This document shows positions 18,775 to 28,159 of a stretch of 42,934 nucleotides of DNA, piece after piece. The stretch comes from Entamoeba histolytica HM-1:IMSS (lineage: Eukaryota; Evosea; Mastigamoebida; Endamoebidae). Under the pieces are notes generated by a model that was not told where the DNA came from, did no database searches, and worked only from the letters and a program-made list of their open reading frames with translations. A program made the position numbers and the translations under genes. How positions within the stretch are numbered: the first letter of the stretch is position 1; each line of letters starts with the position of its first letter. Location of the stretch: positions 1 through 42,934 of the forward strand of contig NW_001914965.1 in NCBI RefSeq assembly GCF_000208925.1, in the 5' to 3' direction.

Positions 18775-20508
18775 ATGACATTAATCAAATCAGTTGGATG
18801 GAAGGTTATTAATGCAATAAAGTCCAATTTTTATAGATTATGCATTACAGGATTATTATTTAACTTCAGTGCATATTTCTTATGGACTGTTATCCCATTA
18901 AAAGCAAATGATTTAGGTGCTTCTTCATTAGAACTTGCACTTATTCAAGCAGTGTCTTATGGTCTTGGGGCATTATTCTCACCTGTAGCAGGAAAATTAA
19001 CTGATCTAATAAATCCATATTTGTTATTTAGAATAGCAGATTTGTTCTTTATTGGATGTGTTGTATTAACAATGGTTCTAAATACAAAGGTTTGGCACCT
19101 TTATATTGATGTCTGTTTTTATGCAGTTGGTTCAGGACTATTTTGGCCAGTAGTAGGATCGACTGTAGGTAAAGAAGCTTCAATTGGAAAAGAAAATAGA
19201 AACAGTTCAATATATTCTGTTTGTTGGTCATTTGGTAAGTCATTAGGATATTTGTTTGGTGGGTTATTGAAAAAAGCACTTGGAGATAATGCTCTTTGGG
19301 TGGCAATTGGTTGTAGTGGAATTTTATTATTTATTTATCCATATTGCCTTCCTCCCGAAGTACGTGAACGAGAAAAAAGAAAGAAAGAAGCTGCTCAACA
19401 TCAGAAAGAACCAGAAGACATGCACGTTAAAGTAGGAACTGTTAATAAAGAGAATGATGATAAGAATAAACCTAATGCTGATGAAGATATTGAAATTCCA
19501 TTGGATATGGTAAATGATTTAGAGAATCAAACTGGAGTACAAATAGATTCAGTTAAATCTAACAATGTACAAGGACATGACTTAGATGAAGTTGTTGTTG
19601 CAGACTCTAAAAGAATTAAATATAAATGGAACCAATTCCAATTAAAGAATAAAACATACATTTATCTCGGTTATATTCTTAATTTCTCTGTTGTTGGAAG
19701 TGCATCTGTATTATCTAATCAATATATTAAATTAATTAAGAAGAAAGATATAAGAGTTAACCTTCCATTAGCAGCACCAAATGATATGTACCTTGGACTC
19801 TTCTTCTTTATCTTTTATTTTGCACAAACCGTTGCAATGGTGTTAATGTCTCTTACAACTATCTGGACATATAAACGTTCAATATTCCTTATTGGACAAA
19901 CAATTATTATGGTTTTGTTTATTGTTGTAGCTGCTTCATCAACTGTTTGGCTTCTTTTAGTATTAAGTTTCTTAGGAGGATTAGTTGCTGGGTTTGCTTA
20001 TCAAACATCAACTTATTATTCCCTTCGTGCAAGCGAACAAAAGAAAGGTTTCTTTGTTGGAGTTTCTGAAGGAACAGCTAAATTAGGAATGGCATTCCTT
20101 CCATTAATTGCTGGTGTTATGGCAACTTCATTAGATAACCTTTATTTACCTGTTTACATTGGTATTGCTATTGTATTATTCTGTACTATTCTTTGTGAAT
20201 TAGTGTATCATGTAGGATATACTATTAATAATAGAAGACAAAAGAAAAGAATTACACCTGATCAACATTACTTTGAAATGGAAGAATCACATACTGAAGC
20301 TCAAAAAAGTCAAAGGGATAATACTAATAAAGAAGATAGTCCTTCTACTAGTCAAAAAATTGAAACTCCTAGCACAAATCAATCAATTGATCCTTCTCAA
20401 ACATCTAAAGGAGAAGAAAACCCAGTTGATACAACAATTGAAATGGAAAAAGAACAACAAGGAGAGACTAACAAACAACAGAATGAAGAAGAAGAACATC
20501 AAGAATAA
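18775..20508 (+). CDS. major facilitator superfamily transporter
   Basis: A 577-aa polytopic membrane protein with about 12 hydrophobic segments in two sets of six, separated by a charged cytoplasmic loop (about residues 190-295). The first half has the features of an MFS N-domain: LCITGLLFNFSAYFLW, a TM2/TM3 loop AGKLTDLINPYLLFR in the position of the G-x-L-(A/T)-D-R motif, and YSVCWSFGKSLGYLFGGLL in TM5. The second half has LLVLSFLGGLVAGFAYQTST. The C-terminal ~90 residues are hydrophilic and Glu/Gln/Thr-rich, probably cytosolic. Substrate cannot be deduced. The start is the ATG at 18775; the 11 codons before it start from TTG and are not expected to be used. It probably acts at the plasma membrane or a vacuole. 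Confidence 0.85.
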   Translation: MTLIKSVGWKVINAIKSNFYRLCITGLLFNFSAYFLWTVIPLKANDLGASSLELALIQAVSYGLGALFSPVAGKLTDLINPYLLFRIADLFFIGCVVLTMVLNTKVWHLYIDVCFYAVGSGLFWPVVGSTVGKEASIGKENRNSSIYSVCWSFGKSLGYLFGGLLKKALGDNALWVAIGCSGILLFIYPYCLPPEVREREKRKKEAAQHQKEPEDMHVKVGTVNKENDDKNKPNADEDIEIPLDMVNDLENQTGVQIDSVKSNNVQGHDLDEVVVADSKRIKYKWNQFQLKNKTYIYLGYILNFSVVGSASVLSNQYIKLIKKKDIRVNLPLAAPNDMYLGLFFFIFYFAQTVAMVLMSLTTIWTYKRSIFLIGQTIIMVLFIVVAASSTVWLLLVLSFLGGLVAGFAYQTSTYYSLRASEQKKGFFVGVSEGTAKLGMAFLPLIAGVMATSLDNLYLPVYIGIAIVLFCTILCELVYHVGYTINNRRQKKRITPDQHYFEMEESHTEAQKSQRDNTNKEDSPSTSQKIETPSTNQSIDPSQTSKGEENPVDTTIEMEKEQQGETNKQQNEEEEHQE

Positions 20509-20678
20509 TTTGCACTGTACATTGATGTTCATAATTTAACTTCTTATTTAATAACGAAATAGATTTTTATAATATATATGTACAAAACAACATAAAAAAA
20601 TAGAAAGTGAATAATATCAAAACTAAACATCAGTCAAAAGGATGAAAAGTAAGTAAAAATAAATTCAATTTTTTTCTA

Positions 20679-21623
20679 ATGGAAACAACAGGACCTATTC
20701 CTAATCATAAATCAATTAACTTAATCCTTAAAAGAGCTGAAGAAACACGTGCCAGAAAATTAAAAACAAAACAACATAGAAAAGTTTTATATCCAATTCA
20801 ATTAATATGGAGAGGATTATATTTTATAAATACTTATTCTTATTTCAGAATATTTATAACAGAATTAATTGGTACTTTCTTACTTAATTTTGTTGCTGAT
20901 GGAATTTATACTAACCTCTTTAAAAATGAGACAAACCTTTCTAGAGAAGCTCTTTTAGTTTGGCTTATTGCAGAAACAATTGCTGTAACATTTGTTTTAT
21001 ATGTAGATTTATTAATCTTTGCAGAATATTTCTCTCCTTCTTTTAATCCTACCATTTCTTTCATCTATTTCTTTTTAGGAATTATTAACTTTTTTGAATT
21101 TATATGGAGTGTTATTGTTCAATTTCTTGCTGCATTTCTTCAAGTGATGTTTATTTATTATCTTTATGACATTGACCATTTCTTGAAAATACCAACTGAT
21201 ACTACTTGTGCTTTTAGGGATTTAGTTTCTGAGGCAATTGGTACTTTCTTTCTTAATCTTACTGTTATGGTTTGTATTCATAAAACAATTAAACCCTCTG
21301 GTCCTGTTTCTTTTATTGTAGGAGGAATGATATTAACACTACCATCTGGTATGGTAGCTAATCCTTCAATTACATTTGGACGTATGTTTTTTGGTGTTGT
21401 TTTGGGATTATCTCCTTGGAGTGTAATATTTTTTATTATAGCACAATTTATTGGAACATTTGTGGCTATTATTGTTAGTGGGTTTATCATGTTTCCTTGT
21501 ATAACAGATCCTTATAGACATCGAAGAATAAATGAATTAACTAAACGATTAGAAGGTATTAAACTTGAGTCGTCTGAAGAAGATTTTTCAGAAGATAATA
21601 TTCCAGAACAAATTTATCTTTAA
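20679..21623 (+). CDS. divergent aquaporin / MIP family channel
   Basis: A 314-aa protein with six hydrophobic segments and the internal repeat typical of MIP channels: FITELIGTFLLNF in the first half and VSEAIGTFFLNL in the second. The two half-helix loops, normally NPA, read NPT at residues 126-128 (SFNPTISF) and NPS at 228-230 (VANPSITFGR); the Arg after the second loop (R235) is in the selectivity-filter position. Both Asn and Pro are kept, so channel function is plausible with altered selectivity. The cytosolic N-terminus (about 45 residues) is basic and the C-terminus acidic. A SINE1 copy begins 47 bp after its stop. Aquaporin-type proteins are few in Entamoeba; whether this one carries water, glycerol or something else cannot be told. 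Confidence 0.85.
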   Translation: METTGPIPNHKSINLILKRAEETRARKLKTKQHRKVLYPIQLIWRGLYFINTYSYFRIFITELIGTFLLNFVADGIYTNLFKNETNLSREALLVWLIAETIAVTFVLYVDLLIFAEYFSPSFNPTISFIYFFLGIINFFEFIWSVIVQFLAAFLQVMFIYYLYDIDHFLKIPTDTTCAFRDLVSEAIGTFFLNLTVMVCIHKTIKPSGPVSFIVGGMILTLPSGMVANPSITFGRMFFGVVLGLSPWSVIFFIIAQFIGTFVAIIVSGFIMFPCITDPYRHRRINELTKRLEGIKLESSEEDFSEDNIPEQIYL

Positions 21624-21654
21624 ATAATTGTTAATATCTTATTTTTAATTAATA

Positions 21655-21670
21655 ATACTTTAATTTTAAA
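21655..21670 (+). repeat. left target-site duplication of SINE1 copy A
   Basis: atactttaattttaaa, repeated exactly at 22247-22262. Confidence 0.85.
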
Positions 21671-22246
21671 GAAAAAGTAATTAATTAAGTATTAATAGAA
21701 TTTTCATATATTCTTCCTAGCTCAGGGGAGACTAATCCCATCCCTGAGCTTATTAAAAAAGAGTAATCTCTTTGTTAAACCTATTCTTTATGTTTTTCTT
21801 GCAAAATGAGGAAAGCACTTCTTTGCTTTATTTCTTCTTATTAAGGTTTTTCAAACTTCTTCTGCTTATTTCTTCTTTTTAAGCCTTTGTTTGTTTTCTG
21901 CCTTAATTTTAAGGAATTTCATTTTTCTTATTTTATGAATGGGAGAAGGAATTATTTTATTACTACTGTATTACTTTGACTAATCTTCTTTTAGTCTTAC
22001 TTTGACTAATCTTCTTTTTAGTCGTACTTTGACTAATCTTCTCTTAGTCATACCCACACTTCAGTAGATTCTTATATTACATCCATGTAATATTCTACTG
22101 TATTCTCTTGCTGCACCCTTTGCAGCTTCCCTAATACATTCCTAATTCAAAGGCACCGTCATAACCAGATAATAACTGGGAGAGTCGAAGAATGAATTTG
22201 TACTAGGGTTTGTGTGTGGTGTTTCAGACGTGCCACCTTCGATCTC
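21671..22246 (+). mobile_element. SINE1-type element, copy A
   Basis: A 576-bp non-coding element flanked by a perfect 16-bp duplication. It has the known SINE1 layout: a 5' region, internal 26-27 bp tandem repeats (three copies, 21971-22049) and a conserved 3' tail shared with LINEs. Strong local stems are visible: AGCTCAGGG (21719-21727) pairs with CCCTGAGCT (21742-21750), ATTACATccATGTAAT is a palindrome near 22076-22091, and the tail has GGCACcGTC (22152-22160) facing GACGTGCC (22227-22234) and TCGAAG (22185-22190) facing CTTCGA (22237-22242). It is about 99% identical to copy B at 41649. It sits between the convergent ends of the aquaporin gene and the gene at 22331. Confidence 0.92.
21971..22049 (+). 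repeat. internal 26-27 bp tandem repeats of SINE1 copy A
   Basis: Three units of 26, 27 and 26 bases (start 21971, 21997, 22024), each built on TTTGACTAATCTTCT followed by TAGTC. Variation is limited to T-run length and one G/T at the third unit start. Copy number of this repeat is known to vary between SINE1 copies. Confidence 0.9.
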
Positions 22247-22262
22247 ATACTTTAATTTTAAA
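22247..22262 (+). repeat. right target-site duplication of SINE1 copy A
   Basis: Identical to 21655-21670. Confidence 0.85.
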
Positions 22263-22330
22263 TAAAATAAAAAAAAAGAAGAATTTAATAAAGAATAGGA
22301 ATATGAATGAATTAATTGATTAAAAAAGAA

Positions 22331-24535
22331 TTAATTTAAAGTAAAGAATTTTAATAATTTCTTTTCCTTTAAATGAGTAGTTGTTGGTGGAGTAACAATA
22401 ATTTCATCAACTTTTCTTTTAAAAATCATTTCAGGAGAAGTTTCATTATAAAAAGAATAATATTTATCTAACTTTTGACATTTTAAAGTGTTATTAAATT
22501 TATAAGAAGTGATTGTATTTAACATTTCTTTAAATTCTTCATCACTTGAACATAATTTTCTTATAACAAATAATTGTTCTTTAATTTTATAATGAGGATC
22601 TTTCAATCTTTCAGCTTGAACCTTAATTTGATTTAATATTGTACTTGCTTCACTTATTGATAATTCAAATATTCCAAGTGAGTCAAATTGAACAACAATT
22701 TCAAATGGATATAATTGAAAAAATTTAACATTTACTTCACAATAATCTTCTTCTTTTTCTAAAGCGAGTTCTTTATAGACTTTATTCATACAACCATTAA
22801 AGAATATTGTTTCAAGAATCATTCTTTCTTCATTAAGATTAGCAATTGTTTCATTAAATTTCTTTCTAATCATACGTAAAATTTCTTCTAATTTAGCAAA
22901 ATAAGAATCAACAAATTGTTTATAATCTAATTTCTTTTTATAAAACATTTCTATAATATTACCCATTTTTGATTTCCATTGATCTTTTGTTAAAAGAGTT
23001 CCATTAGTTGCAGTTTTCATAAATGGTAATAATGTAGAATATTTTGTTAATTCAAATCCTTCATGAGGAAATGGTAGTCTATAAATTCCTTCATTATTTA
23101 CAGTACGACATAATAAATTACGATAAATTGAATTTTCATTTCCAAGAACATAACTGCCTAATTGAAAAATAATATTTTCCATAATTTCTTCACTTGTTGG
23201 ATTATTAAAATTAATATAACAAAATGGATTAATTCCACCTTTAGGATAAAATCCATGAGATAAAAATGTATAATTAATCATAGGATCATTAACATAATTA
23301 AAGAATATTTCGTTTAATCCAATTAATTTTAAATCTAATGTATGTGTATCTATACTAACTATCTTTCTTCCTCCATTCATTCTTTTTTCTCCAATTGAAG
23401 AAATAGTATTAAGTTGGTTTGTTTTTGTATTGATAAATACATATTGTAAATTAGTAGTATTTAATACTATTACTCCTTGTTTACTAATAATGAAAAATAA
23501 TTCAAATCCATAAAAAATATTCATATATTTATCTTCTTCACTCCAATCTTCATAAATACATTCAAATTCTTTTGAATTTGGTTTTGTAATTAAAACAATA
23601 CAATAATTCTTACTTAAACAAATAACAAACAAATTATCTAAAATGCATTTAGTCATTATAACTGCTCCTCCTCCTACTTTTTCATTCCCAAATTGATCTG
23701 ATCCTTGATTTACTGTAATTGGAAATGAATATTTATCTAATCCACTACAACTAATTTGTTCTAATGCACTATTAGAACATTTAACATGTAATGCAATTTT
23801 ATATTGTTGATATAATACCATAAACTTCTCATAATATTGACTATTTTTAATATTAATTTTTTCTATTTTATCACTTTCTAACATCCCATTTGGTATTCTT
23901 GAAATTTCACTTAATGTAAATAAATAAACATATCCATTGTATGTACAAACAGAGCAATATGTTTCACGATATCTTGATGAAACTGTCAATACTTCATTTT
24001 TCCTAATATTTCTTTGATGAATAGTAACTAATTTAACCCAATTACTTGATATTAAATAAAAATTATTTTTTGATTCTTCTTCACTTGATTGAATTGTAAA
24101 ATATTCTTCAATAGGTTGTGTTGATACTTGTATTTCAACTGCTTCATATGAAGCTTTATTTCCTGTACAAAATAATGCATATCGAGAAGAATTTGCATTA
24201 ATCATTTTAAGAACATATAAAATACAATCTTTATCTTTATTCCATGCAACTGAAATGATTTTAAAATTTGATGGTAAAATAGAATAATATCTTTCTCCTT
24301 CAAACTTTCCTTTAAGTGGTTGCAAATAAAATTTAATTTGATATTCATTCTTTTTTATTCCTTTTTTCTTACTTGCATAAAACATTGTTATATCACTTTG
24401 TCTACTTGCTCCAAAGAAATGAATAATATAATTAATACTTCTTTCTCTTGTATCTTTATTAAATACCTCTTTTATACTTCCTTCTTCACCTACTTCTTCA
24501 TATAATTTAAATAATGACTCTTCTTCTTTTGCCAT
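22331..24535 (-). CDS. beta-propeller-like plus helical protein, unknown
   Basis: A 734-aa cytosolic-type protein without signal peptide. The first ~400 residues are a succession of short beta-type segments of the kind seen in propellers (for example GYVYLFTLSEI, LFVICLSKNYCIVLIT, FFIISKQGVIVLN), although no WD or Kelch signature is present. From about residue 420 the protein is mainly helical with charged amphipathic helices. Propeller-then-solenoid architecture is common in vesicle-coat, tethering and nucleoporin proteins (for example Nup155 or Vps18 types), but I cannot match this protein to one of them. The ATG at 24535 is preceded on its strand by AAGAACTTAAATAAG, which could serve as GAAC/TATA-like promoter sequence. 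Confidence 0.75.
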   Translation of the reverse strand: MAKEEESLFKLYEEVGEEGSIKEVFNKDTRERSINYIIHFFGASRQSDITMFYASKKKGIKKNEYQIKFYLQPLKGKFEGERYYSILPSNFKIISVAWNKDKDCILYVLKMINANSSRYALFCTGNKASYEAVEIQVSTQPIEEYFTIQSSEEESKNNFYLISSNWVKLVTIHQRNIRKNEVLTVSSRYRETYCSVCTYNGYVYLFTLSEISRIPNGMLESDKIEKINIKNSQYYEKFMVLYQQYKIALHVKCSNSALEQISCSGLDKYSFPITVNQGSDQFGNEKVGGGAVIMTKCILDNLFVICLSKNYCIVLITKPNSKEFECIYEDWSEEDKYMNIFYGFELFFIISKQGVIVLNTTNLQYVFINTKTNQLNTISSIGEKRMNGGRKIVSIDTHTLDLKLIGLNEIFFNYVNDPMINYTFLSHGFYPKGGINPFCYINFNNPTSEEIMENIIFQLGSYVLGNENSIYRNLLCRTVNNEGIYRLPFPHEGFELTKYSTLLPFMKTATNGTLLTKDQWKSKMGNIIEMFYKKKLDYKQFVDSYFAKLEEILRMIRKKFNETIANLNEERMILETIFFNGCMNKVYKELALEKEEDYCEVNVKFFQLYPFEIVVQFDSLGIFELSISEASTILNQIKVQAERLKDPHYKIKEQLFVIRKLCSSDEEFKEMLNTITSYKFNNTLKCQKLDKYYSFYNETSPEMIFKRKVDEIIVTPPTTTHLKEKKLLKFFTLN

Positions 24536-25108
24536 TTTGTCTTTTCTTCTTATTTAAGTTCTTTTTCTGTGATTTTTCCTTTTGTTTTTTTACTAACAAC
24601 TTTGAATTTACTATAGTTGAGATTGTAAACATATAGAAAATGATTAACATTAATCTCTTTTATCTACATTATTGTTAGGTTCATATTATTCATTTCTCTT
24701 AAAAAAAATGAAGATGAATAATAAATATGAATGTCTTTTATTGTTAGATATTAGACTATCATATGAAACTTATGTGTTTTTATATTCTCAATGAATAATT
24801 ATGAATATTAACATTAAGATAAATAGTATATTGTCTGAACCATTACTTTTCTCTAAAGATTATCTTAGTAAAGAAAGTAGTATAATTGGATTTTTTTCAT
24901 GTTCATTAGATGAAATGAAAAAAGAGAAAAAAAAAACTAATTTAAAAAAGGAATTGGAAAAAGAGAAGTGAAAGTCCGAAACGAAAAATTAAAAACCTAA
25001 AAAGAAGAGAAAAATAGTAAAATTAAAAGTAAAAAAATTAAAAAGAAGATAATAAAACATAAAACCAAAAGGAAGAGAATTGTTATTCAAGTTCTTATTT
25101 AAAGATCA
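24536..25108. other. divergent intergenic region
   Basis: About 570 bases between two divergent genes, holding both promoters. The right part (24900-25080) is A-rich with GAAGAGAAAAA tracts. Apart from the promoter-like elements named with the flanking genes, nothing is recognised. Confidence 0.5.
25096..25104 (+). promoter_or_regulatory. TATTTAAAG TATA-like box close to a start codon
   Basis: TATTTAAAG fits the Entamoeba TATA-type consensus GTATTTAAA(G/C), which normally lies about 30 bases before transcription start. Here it ends 4 bases before the ATG at 25109, so either it is fortuitous or transcription starts inside the annotated frame and a later ATG is used. Confidence 0.4.
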
Positions 25109-25924
25109 ATGACAACGAAAATGAGCACGGCACAAATTGATTTTGACCAACAACATATTGAACCTCAAGAAATTGATTTAGAAGGAAGTGATATCCATAT
25201 GAGAGAAATTCAAACCACTGCACCACCCCCACCCCAACAAGATCATCAAATAAACCAAATGAATAATTCAGGAATTTCAAGTGTTAATTTAAACCATCAA
25301 ATAGTCCAACAAATGAATGGAGAACTTCCACCAGAAATTGGTCATTTAGATGGAGAAATTCAAATAGGACAAGAAATGACACCAGAATTATACCAAATAC
25401 GTATGCAAATGTTAGCTACAGGAATAGAAATGCAACCTATTTTACCAGGTTGTCCTGAAATAGATGAACAAGCACAATATATTACTCAAATACAAACAAT
25501 AGATTTGAAACCAAAACAAGCTAATAAAAAAGAAATGGTTAAAGATAAAGATGGAGTATTATATTATTGTTATACATATACTGTTAAAAATAAAGATGGT
25601 CAAGATTATATCCAAAGAGTGTATATGAAAAAACAAACAAATAAAATTAAACCACCCAAAATTTGTGAAGAAAAAATTGATGATGGAAGAGTAGTTGTTA
25701 TTGAAAAAGAAAGAAAACTTACTAAACAACACGAGTTATTACTTACTTTTATTCAAACACATGAAGAACCAATAAAATTATATAATAAATTTGTTGTTTC
25801 AAGAGTGTTACAAGACTTTAAAAGAGAATATCCAGAAATTAAAATTTCATATGGTTTAGTTAAAAAAGTATTAGAACAACAAGGACTTCTTCCTCCTAAA
25901 AAAACATATTACAAACTTGAATAA
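25109..25924 (+). CDS. hypothetical protein with Gln/Pro-rich N-terminus
   Basis: A 271-aa soluble protein. Residues 1-130 are rich in Gln, Pro, Met and acidic residues (including TTAPPPPQQDHQINQMN) and are probably disordered. From about residue 135 a more regular region begins: KDKDGVLYYCYTYTVKNKDG reads like paired beta strands, and the last ~75 residues (KQHELLLTFIQTHEEPIKL, VSRVLQDFKREYP, YGLVKKVLEQQGLLPP) form helices in a helix-turn-helix-like pattern ending PPKKTYYKLE. A glutamine-rich segment next to a possible winged-helix or HTH module suggests a nuclear regulator; this is inference, no family is recognised. An alternative start is the Met at codon 5 (25121); see the TATA-like box. 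Confidence 0.75.
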   Translation: MTTKMSTAQIDFDQQHIEPQEIDLEGSDIHMREIQTTAPPPPQQDHQINQMNNSGISSVNLNHQIVQQMNGELPPEIGHLDGEIQIGQEMTPELYQIRMQMLATGIEMQPILPGCPEIDEQAQYITQIQTIDLKPKQANKKEMVKDKDGVLYYCYTYTVKNKDGQDYIQRVYMKKQTNKIKPPKICEEKIDDGRVVVIEKERKLTKQHELLLTFIQTHEEPIKLYNKFVVSRVLQDFKREYPEIKISYGLVKKVLEQQGLLPPKKTYYKLE

Positions 25925-26019
25925 AATGATTTTTAGAATTAATGTTCGTTTCTTGTTTATTCTTTTTTTTTTTGAGGTTTTGAATGTTTAATATAATAAA
26001 ATATAAACAAACATTTGAA

Positions 26020-26310
26020 TTAGTTTTGACGATAAATCCAAGATAAGTAATTGTTATAATAATTAAATAAAGAAGAGTACAAACTCATCTCTTTAGCATG
26101 ATCTTGCTCTGTTAGAGAAATTTGATTAAGAAGGTCTTGTCTTGTTATTTTGGCTGATTGAAGTTTTGATAACAAAGAATCATAGAACGTGTCAGAATCT
26201 TGTGATGCTAAATTAGATTCAATGTCTGTACAAAACCCACATATTAAAGAACGACGAAGTGCAACATATTGATGAAGGAGTTCTAAATCTATTTGGTCTG
26301 ACGCTTCCAT
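26020..26310 (-). CDS. small helical protein, unknown
   Basis: A 96-aa protein starting MEASDQIDLELLHQYVALRR. Its composition is balanced (Cys, Trp, Ser, Gln), unlike the low-complexity frames around it, and it is nearly all helical with heptad-like spacing, ending NNYLSWIYRQN. The size and pattern suit a subunit of a small coiled-coil complex, but no partner can be named. The gene is short but credible: it starts with an ATG and has a compact position, 95 bp from the stop of the convergent gene at 25109. Confidence 0.65.
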   Translation of the reverse strand: MEASDQIDLELLHQYVALRRSLICGFCTDIESNLASQDSDTFYDSLLSKLQSAKITRQDLLNQISLTEQDHAKEMSLYSSLFNYYNNYLSWIYRQN

Positions 26311-26762
26311 AAGAAATGAATAAGAAGAGTTTGTACAACTTTTATAACATAGGTTAAAATTAGAAGAGAATGATACTAAATTGAGGAAAGTGATTCTATT
26401 TCTGTAATGGTTCTGACTGTAATTGCAGAACTACTTTGTCATAATTTGAAAATCATTTAAAACTTATTTATTGAAGAATCAACATAGAAAAAAACATTGG
26501 TTAATGAATTGTTTTTTATTCTAATATGATTTTGCTACTGTAAAGAAGTAGAAAGGTTAAATGTTTTTGTTTTAAAGATTATTTCTCTTAGTTGAAAGAA
26601 AAAAAGAATGATTGTTATGGTTGATATAGTGTAAATGAAAAGAATATAAGAAAGATTATTTACATTTAGAAGAAATTTTGTTTATTCAATGTTCTTTCTC
26701 CTAGAAAAAAAAAACAATACTTAAACTGTAGTTATATAAACTTAATTCAATTAATTGACGTA
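26311..26762. other. intergenic, nothing recognised
   Basis: AT-rich stretch between two minus-strand genes. It must contain the promoter of the 96-aa gene near its left end. No repeat, RNA gene or frame is seen. Confidence 0.5.
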
Positions 26763-27188
26763 TTAGTAATCTTCTTTTACTTCAGGTAAATAAGAGGATT
26801 GAGGCTCTAACTCATCTTTTATATCAAGATTTATAACTTTAACAATTTTTCTTTGGTTTTCTTCTTTGATCATGTTAACCAATTCATTGACTAGTGTTAT
26901 AATAACTTGTTTCTGTTCTTGTATTTGGTTATTTAATAATACCAACTTTTTTTCTTCATCACTAAAATTATTAAACACTACCTTATTAACAATAAGATAT
27001 GTTCTATTATCAATTTCTTTGATTATTCCTTGATCAATTGGTATTTTAATCATTACATTTGTTTCTCTTGTACCAAATACCTTCTTCTGAATCATTTCAT
27101 CAATTATTTGAATAACTTCATCACTATCTTTGTTGTCTTTTATTACCCATTTCCAAATATTGTTTTTGTTGAAACTGTTATCACTCAT
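26763..27188 (-). CDS. hypothetical protein, possible small winged helix plus coiled coil
   Basis: A 141-aa protein from the ATG at 27188; six further codons upstream open only from GTG. Residues 10-75 (WKWVI...DEVIQIIDEMIQKKV, then IPIDQGIIKEIDNRTYLIVN) have a helix-helix-strand-strand pattern as in small winged-helix domains. Residues 78-110 are a leucine/valine coiled coil (EEKKLVLLNNQIQEQKQVI), and the tail is acidic. The arrangement is reminiscent of E2F/DP-type or other DNA-binding-dimerisation proteins, but the DNA-contact signature is missing, so I do not assign a family. Confidence 0.65.
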   Translation of the reverse strand: MSDNSFNKNNIWKWVIKDNKDSDEVIQIIDEMIQKKVFGTRETNVMIKIPIDQGIIKEIDNRTYLIVNKVVFNNFSDEEKKLVLLNNQIQEQKQVIITLVNELVNMIKEENQRKIVKVINLDIKDELEPQSSYLPEVKEDY

Positions 27189-27319
27189 TTTACTCACTCC
27201 TTTCACAAGATTTCTTTTGAAATATAAAATCTTCTTTCGTTTTTGGCTTTTATTACTTTCCTTTTAGTAAAGGGGGTGTTTTACATTAAAGATAACTGAC
27301 TAAATAGAAAACAATACAA

Positions 27320-28060
27320 TTATACCGTAACTTCAAGCTTTTCAAAGACAGCCAACTGTCCTTTTTCTGCTAATGATTTTCCTATACTTTCTGCTAGTTG
27401 AATCCATTCTTTAACTTGTTCGTTCCATTGTAGATTCATTATAATGTCATTTTGGTTATTCTTACCTACATGTGCAATGATAATCTCTTTCTCTTTTTCA
27501 AATTGTAATCCAGTACTTCTCTTTACTCCAGTAAATCCTTCTTTTGAAAGGATTTTTGATAATACTTCAGAAACTTTAATAATAGTAGTATTTTTCTTTA
27601 AAACAGCAGAACAACGTCGTTCACTTTCACTAATTTCGACGTTTGTATCAAAAGCAAATTGATTAAATTCAACGAAATTATGTTGTTTGAGTTGTTTTGG
27701 TATCTTTTGTTCTGTTCCTTTCAATAATCCATATTTCTCTAATGACTCTCCAAACACTCTAATAATTGGTGACACAATTGGATTATCATCAGTTTCATTA
27801 AATACAATAATAACAACATCACTTTCTTTTGTTTTTCCAAAAGTAAGTCGTGCGTAGAAATAATTTGAAGGAAGTACAGCAATAACTGATCCATGTGTTT
27901 TACAAATTGTATAATTCTCAAAGTCAAATGTTTCATAAAATAATTGATGGATAAATTCTTTATTAATAGGTTGATTAAGTTCACCAATCCAAGATGTTTT
28001 AGAAATAAACTTAGTATGTTGTTCTAAAGAAGTACTTTTTTTGAAAAACCAACTGAACAT
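27320..28060 (-). CDS. hypothetical protein of 246 aa
   Basis: Starts MFSWFFKKSTSLEQHTKF from an ATG at 28060. A mixed alpha/beta protein without signal peptide or membrane segment. Beta-type stretches such as SVIAVLPSNYFYARLTFG and DVVIIVFNETDD alternate with helices, and the C-terminal helix runs EWIQLAESIGKSLAEKGQLA. The two halves may be a duplicated alpha/beta module: the first contains YFYARLTFGKTKESDVVIIV and the second EKEKEIIIAHVGKNNQNDII. I do not recognise it. It is transcribed divergently from the membrane-protein gene at 28160, sharing a 99-bp promoter region. Confidence 0.7.
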   Translation of the reverse strand: MFSWFFKKSTSLEQHTKFISKTSWIGELNQPINKEFIHQLFYETFDFENYTICKTHGSVIAVLPSNYFYARLTFGKTKESDVVIIVFNETDDNPIVSPIIRVFGESLEKYGLLKGTEQKIPKQLKQHNFVEFNQFAFDTNVEISESERRCSAVLKKNTTIIKVSEVLSKILSKEGFTGVKRSTGLQFEKEKEIIIAHVGKNNQNDIIMNLQWNEQVKEWIQLAESIGKSLAEKGQLAVFEKLEVTV

Positions 28061-28159
28061 TAATTTGTTTTGAATAGTAATTAATAGTTCTTTTCCTTTC
28101 TCATTAACTCTTTTCTGTTAAATAACTTAGAAAAGTAACTTGAAAATAATAATATCAAG

